The position numbers and the translations under genes are program-made. From NCBI RefSeq assembly GCF_016458825.1, contig NZ_CP066744.1, positions 1,733,868-1,797,867 of the forward strand: DNA of 64,000 bases, read 5' to 3'. Positions within the stretch are counted from its first letter, which is position 1. Every line of letters begins with the position of its first letter. Origin of the DNA: Miniphocaeibacter halophilus. Its GTDB lineage: Bacteria; Bacillota; Clostridia; Tissierellales; Peptoniphilaceae. Shown one piece after another: positions 26,215 through 36,138 of the stretch. The notes under the pieces were generated by a model, which saw only the letters and a program-made list of their open reading frames with translations, searched no databases and was not told the DNA's origin.

Positions 26215-26517
26215 AATTAAAACCTCCAGTAATTTTCATCTTAAAGTAAATTATACCATTAATTTCTTTGAAAAAATAAAGACATATTATAAAATAGGTT
26301 TAAATGTTATTATAAGTAATGGAGCATTTTATTTAATTGTAATATAAATTTTAAAGTTTCTGTATCTAGTTAACGGTATGGCAAGCTTAAATTATTTATG
26401 AGAAAATAGTAAAGGGTCGTAGGGTATTATAGATATAGTTAGAATTTATAAATAACCTATATTAAATTTCAAATAATATTAAAAAATTTATTTTTTATTC
26501 AATAGGAGTGTAAATAA
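26215..26517. other. Intergenic region
   Basis: About 300 AT-rich bases between divergent genes. Promoters for both must be here, but no consensus pair stands out. Only the GGAG-type ribosome site before 26518 is clear. Confidence 0.4.
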
Positions 26518-27018
26518 ATGAGAAGTAAGATACAAACAAATCATACAATGGAAGAATTAATTAAATATACTAGGGAGGCATTACATCGTAGAGGTGTCCA
26601 TATTAAAGATATTGCACAAATCGTATATAGGTTACAGGAAGACTATTTTCCGGAACTTACACTGGAGATTTGCAGGGAAAATGTTCTTGGTGTATTGAAA
26701 AAAAGAGAAGTTTGTCATGCGATTTTAACGGGAATTGCACTGGATGAATTAGCTGAAAAGGACCTAATAGATGAACCCTTAAGGACGATTATAAAAGATG
26801 ATGAAGGATTATATGGAATAGATGAAATATTACCCTTATCGATTGTTAATATCTATGGTTCAATTGGGTTAACTAATTTTGGATATTTAGACAAGGAAAA
26901 AATTGGAATTATAAATGATTTAGATAAGAATAAAGGTTTAAATGAAGTAAATACTTTTTTAGATGATATTGTCGCTGCCATTGCAGCAGCTGCAGCAAGT
27001 AGATTGGCACATTCATAA
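26518..27018 (+). CDS. pgpA: Phosphatidylglycerophosphatase A-like (YutG)
   Basis: 166 residues resembling the Bacillus YutG/PgpA family: N-terminal RRGVHIKDIAQIVY, and an acidic LDDIVAAIAAAAA segment at the C-terminus. Family members hydrolyse phosphatidylglycerophosphate or related phosphates. It lacks the membrane helices of enterobacterial PgpA, as do other YutG proteins. The following gene overlaps its stop (TAATG). Confidence 0.85.
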   Translation: MRSKIQTNHTMEELIKYTREALHRRGVHIKDIAQIVYRLQEDYFPELTLEICRENVLGVLKKREVCHAILTGIALDELAEKDLIDEPLRTIIKDDEGLYGIDEILPLSIVNIYGSIGLTNFGYLDKEKIGIINDLDKNKGLNEVNTFLDDIVAAIAAAAASRLAHS

Positions 27019-27635
27019 TGGCAAAAAAGTATTATTACGCAGTTAAGAAAGGTAAAACACCTGGAATTTACTTTAACTGGGACGACTGTAAAAAACAAGT
27101 TATTGGATTTAAAGGAGCAATATATAAAAAGTTTGAAAATATAGAAGACGCTAAAGGATTTATTTTAGAAGAAAAAGAAGTAAGTCCAAAGGAAATTACT
27201 GAGAATATAATAAGCGAAGATGAAGCTATTGCTTTTGTAGATGGTAGTTATAACGTTAAAAGTAAGGAATGTGGTTTTGGAGCAGTATTATTTACTAAGA
27301 AGGGAAAGGAAACTTTTTTCCAAGTAGTAGAAAATAAGAATTATTCTGAATATAGAAATGTTACTGGAGAGGTTTTTGGTTCTTTGTATGTAATTAATAA
27401 GGCGATTGAATACGGATTAAAAAAGATTTTCGTTCATTATGACTATACAGGTATTAGTAATTGGGCTTTAGGAAATTGGAAAACAAACAATGAATTAACA
27501 AAATACTATAAAAATCAATTTGATATTTTGAAAAATGAAATAGAAGTTGTATTTGTAAAAGTTAAGGCCCATTCTGGTGATAAATATAACGAAGAAGCGG
27601 ATAAATTAGCAAAAAAAGCAGTAGGACTACTATAA
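27018..27635 (+). CDS. rnhA: Ribonuclease H with viroplasmin domain
   Basis: 205 residues. An N-terminal viroplasmin (caulimovirus-type RNA:DNA-binding) domain (1 to about 45, YYYAVKKGKTPGIYFNW) is joined to an RNase HI domain (about 68-205). The catalytic DEDD set is visible: D in FVDGSY, E in VTGEVFGS, D in VHYDYTG and D in NEEADKLA. It degrades RNA in RNA:DNA hybrids. Coupled to pgpA and 12 bases upstream of trkA. Confidence 0.93.
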   Translation: MAKKYYYAVKKGKTPGIYFNWDDCKKQVIGFKGAIYKKFENIEDAKGFILEEKEVSPKEITENIISEDEAIAFVDGSYNVKSKECGFGAVLFTKKGKETFFQVVENKNYSEYRNVTGEVFGSLYVINKAIEYGLKKIFVHYDYTGISNWALGNWKTNNELTKYYKNQFDILKNEIEVVFVKVKAHSGDKYNEEADKLAKKAVGLL

Positions 27636-27647
27636 ATTGGAGGAATT

Positions 27648-29012
27648 ATGAATATAATAATCGTTGGAGCAGGTAAGGTCGGCGAATATTTAAGTGAGGA
27701 TTTGTCTAAGGAGGGGTACGATATAACCCTAATTGAAAAGGACAAGGAAGTGCTAGATAGAATTCTAGAGTATAACGATATTATGGGCATAGCAGGTGAT
27801 GGAGCAGATACCTATGTTTTAGAAGAAGCCGGCATTGATAGGTGTGATATTTTTATAGCTGTAACAAATCAAGATGAGCTAAATATGGTAGCCTGTGTAA
27901 TGGCTAAAAAATTAGGTGCAAAATATACAATATCCAGAGTTAGAAATCCTGAATATTCAAATCATGTCGATTTTATGAGTGAAACAATGAATATAGACTT
28001 AATGATTAACCCTGAACTTGAAACAGCTAGGGAAATTGTAAGAATATTGAGTTTTTCAGATGTTTTAGACGTTGAAGAATTTGCTAACGGCAAGGTAATG
28101 TTAATTTCTTTTAAATTAAGGGATAAAAGTGTCTTAAACAATATGTCTTTATTGGAAATACAAAATAAAATCAATAGAAATATTTTAGTTTGCTCAGTAC
28201 TTAGAAAAGATGAAGTCTATATTCCAAATGGTGAATTTGTATTAAAAAAAGACGATATAATCTATGTACTAGGTGAAAAAGACGCTTTAACGGAATTTTT
28301 TAAATTTATAGGTAATATTAAGAAAAACAAAAATATTATGATAGTAGGAGGAGGCAGGATTTCTTTCTATTTAATTAGCAGATTAGTAAAACAAAATTAC
28401 AATGTAAAGGTTATTGAAAGAAAAAAAGATGTTGCAGATCATTTGAGCTTTACCTTTCCAGATGCAGATATAATAAGAGAAGATGGAACAAATCAAGACA
28501 TTTTAGAAGAAGAGCGTATTGAGAACTTTGACACCTTTATTTCAATGACCGGTATAGATGAAGAAAATATTATAGCCTCTATATTTGCTAATCAAAAGGG
28601 AGTAAAACAAACAATTACAAAGGTTGATAGAACTAGAATTTTAAAAATAATCAATTTAGAAGAAATAGGTACTACGATTTCCCCTAAAAAAGTTATTTCT
28701 GATAAAATAGTACAATTTATAAGGACAAATATTAAGTTAACAAATTCAAAAATAGAAGCCTTTCATAGAATTGCAGATGATAAAGTAGAAGCTATAGAAT
28801 TTGAAATAAAATCAAGTAATTCAATATGTAATATTCCTTTAAAAGATTTGAATATAAAAAAGAATACTTTAATTTCCTTTATAATTAGAGATAAAGAAGT
28901 GATTATTCCCTACGGAAATGATATTATTAAACCTGGTGATAAAGTTGTAATTATTACACTTAATAAATCTTTTAAGGTTATAGAGGATATTATTGATTCA
29001 ACTATAGTATAA
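27648..29012 (+). CDS. trkA: Trk potassium uptake regulatory subunit TrkA
   Basis: 454 residues with two tandem RCK units: Rossmann GAGKVGEYLSEDL at the N-terminus and a second GGGRISFYLISRL at about 230, each followed by an RCK_C domain. It gates the TrkH channel in response to nucleotides on the cytoplasmic face. GGAGG precedes the ATG. It lies 33 bases upstream of the frameshifted trkH. Confidence 0.95.
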   Translation: MNIIIVGAGKVGEYLSEDLSKEGYDITLIEKDKEVLDRILEYNDIMGIAGDGADTYVLEEAGIDRCDIFIAVTNQDELNMVACVMAKKLGAKYTISRVRNPEYSNHVDFMSETMNIDLMINPELETAREIVRILSFSDVLDVEEFANGKVMLISFKLRDKSVLNNMSLLEIQNKINRNILVCSVLRKDEVYIPNGEFVLKKDDIIYVLGEKDALTEFFKFIGNIKKNKNIMIVGGGRISFYLISRLVKQNYNVKVIERKKDVADHLSFTFPDADIIREDGTNQDILEEERIENFDTFISMTGIDEENIIASIFANQKGVKQTITKVDRTRILKIINLEEIGTTISPKKVISDKIVQFIRTNIKLTNSKIEAFHRIADDKVEAIEFEIKSSNSICNIPLKDLNIKKNTLISFIIRDKEVIIPYGNDIIKPGDKVVIITLNKSFKVIEDIIDSTIV

Positions 29013-29045
29013 TATAATTTTATTATGTAAAAATATGGAGAGTTT

Positions 29046-30496
29046 ATGAACTATAGAATATTAGGTTATATTTTAGGACAGATAATAAAAATTGAAGGTA
29101 TTTTAATGGTCTTGCCTTTGATTGTAAGTATAGTCTTTAAAGAGGAATTAAACTATCAGTTAGCTTATTTAATTCCTATGATAATAATGATAATAATAGG
29201 TACTTTTTTATCTAAAAAATGTAAAAAAACAGATAGATTTTACACAAAAGAGGGGATTATAATAGCTGCTTTAGGATGGTTGCTAGTATCCCTTTTAGGA
29301 GCTCTTCCTCTATTTCTATCTGGAGACATACCAAATTTTATAGATGCTTTTTTTGAGTCGGTAAGTGGTTTTACAACTACCGGTTCAAGTATTATTACCA
29401 ACTTGGATATAATATCCAAATCGAATTTGTTTTGGAGATCATTTTCGCATTTAATAGGTGGTATGGGGATTTTGGTATTTGCTCTAGCAATCTTACCTAG
29501 GGAAAATAATCAGTCATCTTTGATTATGAAGGCAGAAGTACCGGGGCCAATATTTGGCAAAGTTGCAGCAAAAGCTAGAGATAGTGCAAGGGTCCTGTAT
29601 ATAATTTATTTTTCAATGACCTTTGTGTTGATTATTTTACTATTATTAGGCGGAGTAAAGTTTTTTGATTCTATGTTATATGCTTTTGGAACAGCTGGAA
29701 CTGGTGGATTTGGAATTTCAAATGCAGGAATAGCACACTATAATAGTGCTTATATAGAAATGGTTTTGTCCATTGGAATGATAGTATTTGGTATAAATTT
29801 TAATATTTACCATCTAATTATTGTAGGGTCAATAAAGGAAGCCTTTGACGACGAGGAATTAAAATGGTATTTAGGAATTATTGGAATTTCTATTATTTTA
29901 ATATTCTTAAATATATATATGGAAATTATGATACAATATTTGAAGCTATAAGAAATATTTTCTTTACAGTATCTTCTACCATTACTACTACAGGATTTAC
30001 AATAGTTGATTACGATAAATGGCCTTTATTTTCAAAAGTTATAATTTTATTTTTAACATTTGTTGGTGGATGTGCAGGATCAACAGCTGGAGGGTTAAAG
30101 ATTTTTAGAGTAGTTGTGTACATAAAATCCAGTATTGCACAATTTGCAAAATCAGCAAATCCCAACAGAGTAAAATTAATTAGAATTAATAAAAGAAGAC
30201 TAGGAGATGATGCAAAGGAAAATATTTTAAATTATTTGGCAATATATGTAATAATATTTGTAATAATATTTTTTATTGTAAGCTTATCATTTGATGATTT
30301 TCTAACATCGTTTAGTGCTGTTGCTACAACCTTTAATAATGTTGGTCCAGGTTTAGGAAAAGTAGGACCGACCTTAAACTTTGCTAATATTAGTTATTTA
30401 AACAAAATTGTTTTATCGATTAGTATGTTAGCAGGAAGACTGGAAATAATACCAATTCTAGTGTTGTTTTCGCCTAGAACTTGGAAAAAAACATAG
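29046..30496 (+). pseudogene. trkH: Trk potassium channel TrkH, frameshifted at an (AT)5 tract
   Basis: The N-terminal part (29046-29951) has the selectivity-filter SGFTTTGSS and ends out of frame after FLNIY. The rest continues in another frame as YGNYDTIFEAIRNIFFTVSS, then TITTTGF and GCAGSTAGGLK, to 30496. The switch lies on a (AT)5 run at 29911-29920. Removing one AT gives an uninterrupted 482-residue protein of normal TrkH length. It is therefore off as written, but could be a recent mutation, a phase-variable tract or a sequence error. Confidence 0.88.
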
Positions 30497-30504
30497 GAGG
30501 ATTT

Positions 30505-31023
30505 ATGGATATATCCGATAAGATTAGAATAATAGAAGATTTTCCGAAGAAAGGAATTAGTTTTAAAGATATAACAACCTTAATAAGGGATGGAGAAGCT
30601 TTTAAATATGTTATTAATACTATGGCAGACAATCTAAAAGATAAAAATATTAAATATATAGCAGCACCGGAAGCTAGAGGATTTATTTTAGGCTCTGCAG
30701 TTGCATATGCTATGGGTGTAGGTTTTATACCAATAAGAAAACCAGGGAAATTGCCAGGAGAAACTATAAGCTACGAGTATGATTTAGAGTACGGAAAAGA
30801 CGAACTGGTTATGCACACAGATGCTATTGACATAGGGGAAAGGGTCGCTATAGTAGATGACTTACTTGCTACTGGAGGAACTGTTAATGCATTGGCAAAA
30901 ATAGTTGAAAAGGCAGGTGGAATAGTAGCAGCAATGGAGTTCTTAATAGAATTAGAAGAACTAAATGGAAGAGAATTAAATTCTGAATATGAAATTAATT
31001 CCCTTGTAAAATATAATGTTTAA
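30505..31023 (+). CDS. apt: Adenine phosphoribosyltransferase
   Basis: About 172 residues from the ATG at 30505, which has AGGAGG six bases upstream; an in-frame upstream start at 30481 would add nonfamily residues. The PRPP-binding loop [13 protein letters not shown] and the [10 protein letters not shown] block are typical of Apt. It salvages adenine to AMP with PRPP. It overlaps no functional frame but begins within ten bases of the end of trkH. Confidence 0.95.
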   Translation: MDISDKIRIIEDFPKKGISFKDITTLIRDGEAFKYVINTMADNLKDKNIKYIAAPEARGFILGSAVAYAMGVGFIPIRKPGKLPGETISYEYDLEYGKDELVMHTDAIDIGERVAIVDDLLATGGTVNALAKIVEKAGGIVAAMEFLIELEELNGRELNSEYEINSLVKYNV

Positions 31024-31033
31024 AGATTATTAT

Positions 31034-31078
31034 AAAAAGGCATTTAAACTTTAAAAAGTCTAAATGCCTTTTTTATTT
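31034..31078. terminator. Bidirectional terminator apt / pncB
   Basis: AAAAAGGCATTTA (31034-31046) pairs with TAAATGCCTTTTT (31061-31073), with A's upstream and T's downstream. Confidence 0.88.
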
Positions 31079-32523
31079 TATCGATTTTGTAAAAGGTCAG
31101 TTTTTAAATTCCATAATTTTAAAGATAGGTCAACTACATATAGATGAGGATAATCAAATCTTTTAATTTCATCCCAGAAAGAATTTAGTTCTGTTTTTCG
31201 ATAGTTGGTAATATCATCTAAAGTTGGTGGATTATATATTAATTTTCCATTTTTAAAAATAGGAAGAAGTAATTTTTTTACAGAGAAATTCTCAATTACT
31301 TTTCTTTTCCATGTATGTACTGGATGGAAAATCTCTAAAGGTTTAGTAGTGTCAATTTCTTCGTCAAAGAGACAAACTAAATCAGCTTCAGCTTTTTTTG
31401 TTATATTATCATAAATTCTGTATATTTGTTTAAAACCTGGAGTTGTAATTTTTTCTACATTTTCACTGATTTTTATTTTAGGTATTATTTTATTGTTTTT
31501 TTCTATTGCTACCAGTTTGTACACCCCTCCAAAAACGGGACTGGATTTAGAAGTAATAAGTCTTTCTCCAACTCCAAAGGAATCTACCTTTGCTCCTTGA
31601 TTTATTAATGCTTTAATTTTAAATTCATCTAAAGAACTGGAGGCAACTATTTTACAATCCTCATAGCCGGCATCATCAAGCATAATTCTTGATTGTTTAG
31701 AAAGGTATGCAATATCTCCACTGTCTAAGCGAATTCCCTTAGGCCTTTTACCCAAAGGTTTTAAAACGTCATTAAAAACCCTTATAGCATTAGGAACTCC
31801 TTCCTTAAGAGTATTATATGTATCAACTAATAAAGTTGTATCATCTGGGAAAGTTTCCGCATATGCTTTAAAAGCTTCATATTCATTTTCAAACATCATT
31901 ACCCAAGAATGAGCCATTGTACCTAAAGCTGGAACATTGAATATTTTATCTGTTAAGGTATTAGAACTACCAATAACACCACCAACATAAGCAGCTCTGG
32001 CTCCTAGTGTTGCAGCATCGGCTCCCTGAGCTCTTCTAGCACCAAACTCCATTACAGCTCTCCCATTAGCAGCCCTAACGATTCTATTGGCCTTAGTAGC
32101 AATTAAAGTTTGGTGATTAATACACAATAAGGCCATAGTTTCAATTAATTGTGCTTGTACAGCCGGTGCTCTTACCGTTACTAAAGGTTCATTTGGAAAA
32201 GCAATTGAGCCTTCAGGCATTGCCCATATGTCTCCTTCAAACTTAAAATCCCTTAAATAGTCTATAAATTTTTCTGAAAATATATTTTTACTTTTAAAAT
32301 ATTCTATATCTGATTCTGAGAATTTTAGATTTTCAATGTAGCTAATTAATTGCTCTAAGCCTGCTAAAATTACAAAGCCTCCATTATCAGGCACATTTCT
32401 AAAGTATAGGTCAAAATATGTAATAATATCTTCTTTATTTTTTTCTAAATATCCGTTAGCCATAGTGAATTCATAAAAATCGGCTAACATTCCAAGGTTG
32501 TATTCATCTTTCCAATTTAACAA
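31078..32523 (-). CDS. pncB: Nicotinate phosphoribosyltransferase
   Basis: 481 residues of the type II NAPRTase family. It makes nicotinate mononucleotide from nicotinate and PRPP in the NAD salvage path. Visible: N-terminal LADFYEFTMANGYL, central FGARRAQGADAA, GTMAHSWVM with the conserved His, and RLDSGDIAYLS. The start is TTG at 32523 with AAAGGAGGAG six bases upstream; a TATAAT lies further up on the minus strand. Confidence 0.93.
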   Translation of the reverse strand: MLNWKDEYNLGMLADFYEFTMANGYLEKNKEDIITYFDLYFRNVPDNGGFVILAGLEQLISYIENLKFSESDIEYFKSKNIFSEKFIDYLRDFKFEGDIWAMPEGSIAFPNEPLVTVRAPAVQAQLIETMALLCINHQTLIATKANRIVRAANGRAVMEFGARRAQGADAATLGARAAYVGGVIGSSNTLTDKIFNVPALGTMAHSWVMMFENEYEAFKAYAETFPDDTTLLVDTYNTLKEGVPNAIRVFNDVLKPLGKRPKGIRLDSGDIAYLSKQSRIMLDDAGYEDCKIVASSSLDEFKIKALINQGAKVDSFGVGERLITSKSSPVFGGVYKLVAIEKNNKIIPKIKISENVEKITTPGFKQIYRIYDNITKKAEADLVCLFDEEIDTTKPLEIFHPVHTWKRKVIENFSVKKLLLPIFKNGKLIYNPPTLDDITNYRKTELNSFWDEIKRFDYPHLYVVDLSLKLWNLKTDLLQNR

Positions 32524-32613
32524 AACTACTCCTCCTTTAGAAGTTACGTTAACTATTATTTATATTATGATTATAAGGGATTTTCTAGAAATATGAAAGA
32601 ATATATATTTATA

Positions 32614-32642
32614 TTGACAATAGTTATCAATAGTTTTATAAT
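32614..32642 (+). promoter_or_regulatory. Promoter of copper operon
   Basis: TTGACA (32614-32619) and TATAAT (32637-32642), 17-base spacer. Confidence 0.9.
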
Positions 32643-32647
32643 ATTTA

Positions 32648-32667
32648 CATACCCATGGGGGGTATAC
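32648..32667 (+). promoter_or_regulatory. Probable CsoR operator
   Basis: CATACCCATGGGGGGTATAC: pseudo-palindromic ATACCC and GGGTAT halves around a G/C core, as in CsoR sites. It sits between the -10 box and the ribosome binding site of copA. csoR is the third gene of the operon, implying autoregulation relieved by Cu(I). Confidence 0.75.
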
Positions 32668-32681
32668 AAATAGGAGGAATT

Positions 32682-35033
32682 ATGAAAAATATAAATATAA
32701 AAATAAATGGAATGACCTGACAATCATGCTCCTCTAGGATAGAGAAGGTCTTGTCAAAAATAAAAGGTATATCAGATATTAATGTTAACTCCGTTACCGG
32801 TATAGGAACTATGAATATAGATGATGATGTTAATATTGATGAAATTATAGAAAAAATAGAGGCAATAGGTTTTGAAGTTCCGGAAGAAACTATAAAACTA
32901 AATATAGAGGGAATGACCTGTGAAGCATGTTCAAAAAGAATAGAGAAGGTTTTGTCAAAACTGCCAATTGAAGAAGCTGTAATCAACTCTTTACAAAATG
33001 TAGGTACAGTAAGGTTTAAAAACGGATTTGTAAGTGAAGACGAAATAATAAAAGCCGTAGAAAAAGCTGGCTTTAAAGCAAAGGTTGTAAGCGAAGATGA
33101 TAATGTTGTAAGTAATGATGAAAAAGAATTAAAGAAATTAAAAAGGGATTTAATTATTTCTGCAATATTTACCATTCCTTTATTTTCTGCAATGTTTTTC
33201 CACATGGCAGGTATTCATACTATTTTAAATGAAGGATGGTTTCAACTTATTCTTGCAACACCTGTACAGTTTTTCATAGGTGGAAGGTTTTATAAGGCTG
33301 CTTATAATTCAATAAGAGGTGGCGGAGCCAACATGGATGTACTTATAACAATGGGTACTTCAGCTGCCTATTTTTATTCTATTTATCATGTAATAATTGG
33401 TTCATCGGAACTTTATTTTGAATCAAGTGCTGTAATTATTACTTTGATTTTATTAGGTAAATATTTTGAAAAAAGAGCCAAGACTAGAACAACAGATGCA
33501 ATTAATAAACTACTTGAATTACAGGCAAAAACCGCCGTTGTTGAAAGAGATGGAAAGGAAATTGAAATATCTGTAGAAGATGTTGTAATAGGCGATACTA
33601 TATTAGTAAAACCAGGTGAAAAAATACCTGTTGATGGAACTATTGTTTTTGGAAATACGAATATAGATGAATCCATGATAACAGGGGAATCCATTCCTGT
33701 TGAAAAAACAGTTGATGATGAAGTAATAGGTGCAACAATTAATAAAAATGGATTTATAAAATTCAAAGCAACTAAAATTGGTAAAGATACAATGCTGGCA
33801 CAGATTATTAAGCTAGTAGAAGATGCACAGGGACATAAAGCTCCTGTCCAAAGGCTGGCCGATAAAATATCAGGTATTTTTGTCCCTGCAGTTATAGTAA
33901 TAGCCTTAATAACTTTTCTTCTAACTTATTTTCTAAAAGGAAGCTTTGACAATGCTATTATGAATGCAGTGGCAGTTTTAGTTATAGCTTGCCCATGTTC
34001 TTTAGGCCTAGCAACACCTACAGCAATTATGGTAGGAACAGGAAAAGGTGCAGAATTAGGGATTTTAATTAAATCCGGTGAATATTTAGAAAAAGCCTAT
34101 GAAATGAATGCAATAGTTTTTGATAAAACAGGAACAATTACAGAAGGTAAACCTGCTGTTGTCGATATAAAAAACTATAATATCATTTCTGAAAATAAGT
34201 TGATTTCAATTGCTGCTTCACTGGAAAAAATAAGTGAACATCCTCTAGGAGAAGCTGTAGTGAAATATGCAACAGAAAACAATCATAGTATGGTGGAGGT
34301 TGTAGACTTTAATTCCATTACAGGAAAGGGAATTGAGGGTAAAATAGATAATAAAAAATATTATATTGGAAGTAAAAAACTTCTAAATGAAAAAAATATT
34401 GTTTATGATGAAAAAGATATTAATGATTTTCAAGAAAAAGGTCAAACACCTTTATTAATTTCCGATGAAGAAAATCTTTTAGGTATTATTTCAGTTGCAG
34501 ATGAGGTAAAGCCCACATCAAAAGAAGCTATAGACGAACTTGGAGAAATGGGCGTAGATGTTTATATGATTACTGGCGACAGTAAAAGAACGGCAAAGGC
34601 AATAGGAAAAAGCATTGGAATTAGAAATATATTGGCTGAGGTTTTACCAAATGAAAAGGCTGAAAAAGTTAAGGCGATAAAAGAAGAGGGAAAAGTAGTT
34701 GGTATGGTAGGAGATGGAATAAATGACGCTCCTGCTTTAGTTGAAAGCGATATAGGATTTGCTATTGGAACCGGTACAGATATTGCCATAGAAGCATCGG
34801 ATATAACTATAATAAATGGTGATTTATGCTCAGTAGTAACCAGTATAAAATTAAGTAAAAGAACTATGCGAACAATAAAACAAAACTTATTCTGGGCCTT
34901 TTTCTATAATGCAATAGGAATACCAATTGCTGCACTTGGATTTTTAGATCCGATGATAGCAGGAGCAGCAATGGCATTTAGTTCTGTTTCAGTAGTTTCT
35001 AATTCATTAAGACTTAAAAATTTTAAAAAATAA
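32682..35033 (+). CDS. copA: Copper-exporting P1B ATPase CopA with in-frame TGA, candidate selenoprotein
   Basis: From the ATG at 32682 (AGGAGG at 32672-32677) the frame runs to 35033 (783 residues) with one internal TGA, codon 13 at 32718-32720. It has two N-terminal HMA domains. The first reads GMT-TGA-QSC where the second reads GMTCEAC. After them come eight membrane helices with the CPC metal site ([12 protein letters not shown]), TGES, DKTGT, the SEHPLG His-Pro motif and GDGIND. TGA falls exactly on a metal-binding Cys and is followed by a SECIS-like hairpin, so Sec13 is proposed. If TGA were a true stop, a TTG at 32751 would give a 760-residue protein lacking half of HMA1. Confidence 0.85.
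32718..32756 (+). promoter_or_regulatory. Candidate bacterial SECIS element
   Basis: The TGA begins a stem-loop. TGACAA (32718-32723) pairs with TTGTCA (32751-32756). Inside it CTCTA (32732-32736) pairs with TAGAG (32740-32744) around a GGA triloop (32737-32739), with TC/GA pairs below. UGA-to-loop distance is 16 nt and the loop starts with G, within the usual bacterial SECIS limits. Confidence 0.65.
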
Positions 35034-35045
35034 AAGGAGAATAAA

Positions 35046-35249
35046 ATGAAAAAATTAATAGTAAGCGGAATGACTTGTTCCCACTGTGAAAAATCAGTAA
35101 AGGAAGCTTTGGGGAATTTAAAGGGAGTTAAAAATGTAAATGTGGATTTAAACACTAAAGTTGTTACAGTAGAAGGGGATAACCTAGAGGATACTGTATT
35201 AAAAGATGCAGTTGAGAGTATAGGTTTTGATGTAGATAGTATAGAATAA
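35046..35249 (+). CDS. copZ: Copper chaperone CopZ (HMA domain)
   Basis: 67 residues, a single HMA domain with the metal motif GMTCSHC at residues 8-14. It delivers Cu(I) to CopA in the cytoplasm. Here both cysteines are normal codons, unlike HMA1 of CopA. AAAGGAG precedes the ATG. The csoR start overlaps its stop (TAATG). Confidence 0.95.
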   Translation: MKKLIVSGMTCSHCEKSVKEALGNLKGVKNVNVDLNTKVVTVEGDNLEDTVLKDAVESIGFDVDSIE

Positions 35250-35518
35250 TGAAAGAGGGAAAAGCTAAGGCGTTAAAAAAACTAAAAATAGTTAGAGGTC
35301 AAATGGATGGAGTAATTAGAATGTTGGAAGAAGACCGCTATTGTGTAGATATTTCAACTCAACTACTTGCCATAATTGGTCAAATTAGAAAAGCTAATAC
35401 CGATATTTTAGCAGATCATTTAAAAACCTGCGTTACAGATGCAATAAAAAACGATGAAAGTGATCGTGATGAAAAAATAAATGAAATAGTAAATATAATA
35501 GATAAATATGTAAAGTAA
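35249..35518 (+). CDS. csoR: Copper-sensing repressor CsoR
   Basis: 89 residues, all-helical CsoR/DUF156 fold. The Cu(I) ligand set is present: Cys in RYCVDIS, then His and Cys in DHLKTCVTDA. Apo-protein binds its operator and Cu(I) releases it. It is third in copA-copZ-csoR, with the predicted operator upstream of copA. Confidence 0.93.
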   Translation: MKEGKAKALKKLKIVRGQMDGVIRMLEEDRYCVDISTQLLAIIGQIRKANTDILADHLKTCVTDAIKNDESDRDEKINEIVNIIDKYVK

Positions 35519-35538
35519 GACCTAGGTCTTACTTTTTT
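35515..35538 (+). terminator. Terminator of copper operon
   Basis: Palindrome GTAAGACCTAGGTCTTAC followed by T6. Confidence 0.85.
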
Positions 35539-35626
35539 ACTTGACAATGTTTTGAGTTGTGATATAATTTAACTTTTGTTTACCATTTTTGAAATATGTT
35601 ATATAATGTTATTGTGAGGTGAAAAT

Positions 35627-36106
35627 ATGTTTGATATAGGTGATAAGATTGTTTATCCTATGCATGGTGCAGGTGTAATTATAGAAAAGGAAAAAAAAGA
35701 TATTTTAGGTATTGAAAAAGAATACTTTATTTTGAAGATGCCAGTTGGAGATATGAAAATTTCAATTCCTATTGATAAAATTAATGAAGTTGGTATTAGA
35801 AATATTGTAGATAACGATGTTGTTGAGGATATATTTGAAATACTATCAGAAGATCAAGGAGAAATAATATCAAATTGGAATCAAAGATACAAAGATAATC
35901 TGGAAAAATTAAGAACTGGTGATTTATATGAAATATCTAAAGTTTTTCGAGATTTGTATATATTGGATAGTGAAAAAGGACTTTCCATGGCTGAAAAAAA
36001 GATATTGAACACTTCAAAGAAAATGTTGATTTCAGAAATTTCCGTTGTTGAAGATGAATTAGCCTCCGAAGTAGAGTACAAAATTATAAGCTCTATTAAA
36101 TTATAA
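35627..36106 (+). CDS. CarD-family transcriptional regulator
   Basis: 159 residues. An N-terminal CarD/CdnL RNA-polymerase-interacting Tudor-like domain (1 to about 60, DKIVYPMHGAGVI) is followed by a helical C-terminal domain. These proteins bind the RNAP beta subunit and stabilise open promoter complexes. GAGGTG precedes the ATG. It lies just upstream of the yacL-ispD-ispF group, an arrangement common in clostridia. Confidence 0.93.
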   Translation: MFDIGDKIVYPMHGAGVIIEKEKKDILGIEKEYFILKMPVGDMKISIPIDKINEVGIRNIVDNDVVEDIFEILSEDQGEIISNWNQRYKDNLEKLRTGDLYEISKVFRDLYILDSEKGLSMAEKKILNTSKKMLISEISVVEDELASEVEYKIISSIKL

Positions 36107-36138
36107 TATATTATTATATTTAATAAGGAGGTGAAAAA

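Noticed and set aside
31205-31608. Plus-strand ORFs over pncB
   Set aside because: Antisense shadows of a clearly conserved enzyme.
32751-32753. TTG as the true start of copA
   Set aside because: No ribosome binding site precedes it, it would remove half of HMA1, and a well-placed AGGAGG-ATG exists at 32682.
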